From: Burkholderiales bacterium
GTDB taxonomy: Bacteria; Pseudomonadota; Gammaproteobacteria; Burkholderiales; Burkholderiaceae_C
Length of the DNA: 6,509 nt
Assembly: GCA_028869035.1 (NCBI GenBank)
Contig: JAGWTL010000172.1
Coordinates: 1 to 6,509, forward strand
Reading direction: 5' to 3'
Below the pieces are notes generated by a model. It saw only the letters and a list, made by a program, of their open reading frames with translations. It made no database searches and was not told the origin of the DNA. Shown here piece by piece: positions 4,781-6,509 of the stretch (the first letter of the stretch is position 1; the number at the start of each line of letters is the position of its first letter). Position numbers and translations under genes: made by a program.

Positions 4781-6061
4781 ATGGCGCGCTATGCTAGCCC
4801 GGTGTCCGCACCCGCCAGCCCAGCCACCGCATCGATCCGTCGCATCGCGCACCTCGACATGGACGCGTTCTACGCCTCGGTCGAGTTGCTGCGCTACCCG
4901 CAGTTGCAGGGCCTGCCCGTGGTCATCGGCGGCGCGCGGCGCCGGCCCGATGATGCGCTGCTGCAAAAGCATGCCGGTCTGCCCCTGTCGGAGATACCGG
5001 TGGACGATTTCCCGCGGCTCAAGGACTACGCCGGTCGTGGTGTCATCACCACCGCCACCTATGCCGCGCGCCAGTTCGGTGTGGGCTCGGCCATGGGGCT
5101 GATGAAGGCCGCCAAGCTCTGTCCCCAGGCTCTCCTGCTGCCCGTGGATTTCGATGAATACCGCAGGTACTCGCGTCGCTTCAAGGACGTCATCACCGAG
5201 ATCGCGCCGCTCATGGAGGACCGCGGCGTGGACGAGGTCTACATCGATTTCACCGAGGTGCCGGGCGGCCAGCGCGACGGCGGCCGCAGCCTGGCGCGTC
5301 TGATCCAGAAAAGCATCTTCGACGCCACGGGCCTGACCTGCTCCATCGGCGTGGCGCCCAACAAGCTGATCGCCAAGATGGCCAGCGAGTTCAACAAGCC
5401 CAAGGGCATCTCCATCGTCATGCCCGACGATCTGCAGGCGTTGATCTGGCCCTTGCCCTGCCGCAAGATCAACGGCGTGGGCCCCAAGACCGACGAGAAG
5501 CTGCAGGCCCAGGGCATCCACACCATCGGTGAACTCGCCGCGCGCGAGCGCGAGGGGCTGATCGGGCACTTCGGCAAAAGCTACGGCGCCTGGCTGCATG
5601 AGGCGGCCTGGGGGCGCGACGAACGCCCGGTGGTGACCGAGAGCGAACCGGTGTCGCTGAGCCGCGAGACCACTTTCGAGCGCGATCTGCATGCCATGCG
5701 CGACAAGGCGGAACTCGGCGCCATCTTCACCGCCCTGTGCGAGCGCGTGGCCACCGACCTGCAGCGCAAGGGCTATGTGGGCAAGACCATCGGCATCAAG
5801 CTGCGTTACGACGACTTCAGGAGCGTCACGCGCGACCAGACCCTGGAGCACTACACGGCGGAGGTCAAAACCATACGCTTGGCCGCGGGCCTGTGCCTCA
5901 AGCGCGTGGACCTGAGCCGGCGCCTGCGCCTGCTGGGCGTGCGCGTGGGCTCGCTGCGCCGGGTCAATGCCGATGATGCTGCGACGCAGCAGACGAAAGA
6001 CAAGAACAAGTCTGAATCTGAAGCTATTAATTCAGGAGCAAATACCTTGCCTCTGTTCTGA
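4781..6061 (+). CDS. dinB: DNA polymerase IV (Y-family translesion polymerase)
   Basis: 426 residues versus 351 in E. coli. A low-fidelity DNA polymerase that bypasses damaged template bases. Palm motif HLDMDAFYASVE (24-35) carries Asp26, and VDEVYID (150-156) carries Asp151/Glu152, the metal-binding acidic residues. Tyr31 aligns with the steric gate Phe13 of E. coli Pol IV. SIGVAPNKLIAKMASEFNKPKG (188-209) and the helix-hairpin-helix KINGVGPKT (229-237) are typical, and the little finger occupies about 285-395. Relative to E. coli, about 30 residues (54-85) are inserted between VVIGG and GRGVITT. I recall this as common in Burkholderiales Pol IV. A polar tail (397-420) ends in LPLF at the very C-terminus, resembling a beta-clamp binding motif. 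The ATG at 4781 is the first start giving a sensible N-terminus; an in-frame ATG at 4724 would run into the divergent gene. No ribosome binding site is obvious. Confidence 0.95.
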   Translation: MARYASPVSAPASPATASIRRIAHLDMDAFYASVELLRYPQLQGLPVVIGGARRRPDDALLQKHAGLPLSEIPVDDFPRLKDYAGRGVITTATYAARQFGVGSAMGLMKAAKLCPQALLLPVDFDEYRRYSRRFKDVITEIAPLMEDRGVDEVYIDFTEVPGGQRDGGRSLARLIQKSIFDATGLTCSIGVAPNKLIAKMASEFNKPKGISIVMPDDLQALIWPLPCRKINGVGPKTDEKLQAQGIHTIGELAAREREGLIGHFGKSYGAWLHEAAWGRDERPVVTESEPVSLSRETTFERDLHAMRDKAELGAIFTALCERVATDLQRKGYVGKTIGIKLRYDDFRSVTRDQTLEHYTAEVKTIRLAAGLCLKRVDLSRRLRLLGVRVGSLRRVNADDAATQQTKDKNKSESEAINSGANTLPLF

Positions 6062-6084
6062 GTCCGATGTCTTGGCATCCAGCA

Positions 6085-6113
6085 TTGACAGAGGTTGACG
6101 TCAAACTTACATT
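6085..6113 (+). promoter_or_regulatory. Sigma-70-type promoter with internal palindrome
   Basis: A perfect -35 TTGACA (6085-6090) is followed after exactly 17 bases by TACATT (6108-6113, four of six matches to TATAAT). The spacer contains the perfect 10-base palindrome TTGACGTCAA (6095-6104), and TTGAC recurs at 6085 and 6095, one helical turn apart. Transcription would start near 6120, giving a short leader with AGGAGG at 6126-6131 for the downstream membrane protein. The palindrome sits where a repressor would block RNA polymerase. Confidence 0.55.
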
Positions 6114-6125
6114 GGGCTCGTGTTC

Positions 6126-6131
6126 AGGAGG
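6126..6131 (+). promoter_or_regulatory. Strong ribosome binding site for the small membrane protein
   Basis: Consensus AGGAGG lies five bases before the ATG at 6137. This decides the start over the in-frame upstream ATG at 6095, which would lie inside the promoter. Confidence 0.7.
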
Positions 6132-6136
6132 CCTCC

Positions 6137-6409
6137 ATGACACCCCCTCTGACCCTGACGGAGATGCAGCGCATCCGGAACTGGCATCTGGAGCACAGGG
6201 ACGGACATCCGCTGGAATACCAGCTCTGGGATGCTGTGCTCTGTTTTTGGCTGATGGGGTGGGTCGGCTGGTTGCCGGCCTTTGTGCTGGACGTGTTCTG
6301 GGCCTGGCCGCTGTGCCTGCTGGCCAGCGTGACGCCGCGGCTCTATGTGGACTGGCGCCGGCACGCACACCGGATGCAGCGTCTCAGATGCGACTGGCTC
6401 TCCTATTGA
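6137..6409 (+). CDS. Small Trp-rich two-helix inner-membrane protein, unknown function
   Basis: 90 residues. I do not recognise a named family. An N-terminal polar, amphipathic segment (MTPPLTLTEMQRIRNWHLEHRDGHPLEY) leads to two closely spaced hydrophobic stretches: about 30-50 (WDAVLCFWLMGWVGWLPAF) and about 52-67 (LDVFWAWPLCLLASV). A basic C-terminal tail follows (DWRRHAHRMQRLR). Nine of 90 residues are Trp, which is high. The positive-inside rule predicts a cytoplasmic C-terminus, and two helices would place the N-terminus there too. The consensus ribosome binding site and well-placed promoter make it a credible real gene despite its size. It sits 75 bases after dinB with its own promoter, so it is probably independent of it. 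Confidence 0.78.
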   Translation: MTPPLTLTEMQRIRNWHLEHRDGHPLEYQLWDAVLCFWLMGWVGWLPAFVLDVFWAWPLCLLASVTPRLYVDWRRHAHRMQRLRCDWLSY

Positions 6410-6433
6410 TGTTTTCTTTATTCATGACACCTG

Positions 6434-6483
6434 CCGTTCAGGCTGAGCCTGTCGAAGCCCTTCGACAGGCTCAGGGCGAGCGG
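6434..6483. repeat. REP-like palindromic intergenic element
   Basis: A perfect 15-base inverted repeat, CTGAGCCTGTCGAAG (6443-6457) and its complement (6460-6474), is separated by two bases. An outer imperfect stem pairs 6434-6439 with 6478-6483, including one G-T wobble. The core matches the TCGAAG/CTTCGA palindrome that I recall as highly repeated between genes in many proteobacterial genomes. Without a T-tract it is not a standard terminator, but it may stabilise the mRNA 3' end of the preceding membrane-protein gene. Confidence 0.75.
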
Positions 6484-6499
6484 ATGTGAGGTGCTTGTC

Positions 6500-6509
6500 A
6501 TGATTTATG
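6500..6509 (+). CDS. Possible start of a further gene (cut by window end)
   Basis: An ATG at 6500 follows a Shine-Dalgarno-like GAGGTG (6488-6493) by six bases. Only three codons are visible, so nothing can be said about the product. Confidence 0.25.

Noticed and set aside
4739..5851. Very long minus-strand open frame extending the Moco-fold gene through dinB
   Set aside because: The upstream part is antisense to dinB in high-GC DNA, has low-complexity Ala/Gly/His/Arg-rich translation, and the signal peptide and ribosome binding site fix the start at 4738.

Overview
The window looks like chromosome of a high-GC betaproteobacterium, most likely Comamonadaceae/Burkholderiales. This is an inference from three things: strong G/C bias at third codon positions, a DNA polymerase IV with the roughly 30-residue palm insertion that I recall from Burkholderiales, and two interspersed repeat sequences of a kind familiar from Comamonadaceae intergenic regions. 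No tRNA, rRNA, CRISPR array, transposase or phage gene is visible.

Layout. Positions 1-1710 hold three small metal-binding proteins on the + strand. They are a 5'-truncated secreted group 1 truncated hemoglobin (1-402), an exported cupredoxin-like protein with an amicyanin-type copper loop (404-1060, one base after the globin stop), and, after a 161-base gap, a bacteriohemerythrin (1222-1710). A 6-phosphofructokinase follows 13 bases later (1724-2833) and may share the hemerythrin transcript. A 169-base intergenic region carries a hairpin-rich interspersed repeat and a tandem AATCCCCG motif ahead of an FMN-dependent L-lactate dehydrogenase/alpha-hydroxy-acid oxidase (3003-4160). That gene overlaps tail-to-tail by 16 bases with a minus-strand gene for a small exported sulfite-oxidase-fold protein (4145-4738). 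dinB (DNA polymerase IV, 4781-6061) diverges from the latter after only 42 bases. A well-formed promoter with an internal palindrome then precedes a 90-residue Trp-rich two-helix membrane protein (6137-6409). The window closes with a long REP-like palindrome and possibly the first codons of another gene.

How the genes relate. Heme, copper and non-heme di-iron sites lie next to each other in the first 1.7 kb. This suggests, but does not prove, a role in sensing, carrying or detoxifying O2 or NO, with periplasmic (globin, cupredoxin) and cytoplasmic (hemerythrin) parts. PFK and the lactate dehydrogenase both belong to central carbon metabolism. dinB and the small membrane protein look like independent units. 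I found no convincing entirely new system. The most notable points are the globin/cupredoxin/hemerythrin neighbourhood, the mixed-signature PFK, the possible operator palindrome at 6095-6104, and the small Moco-fold protein that lacks the usual cysteine.
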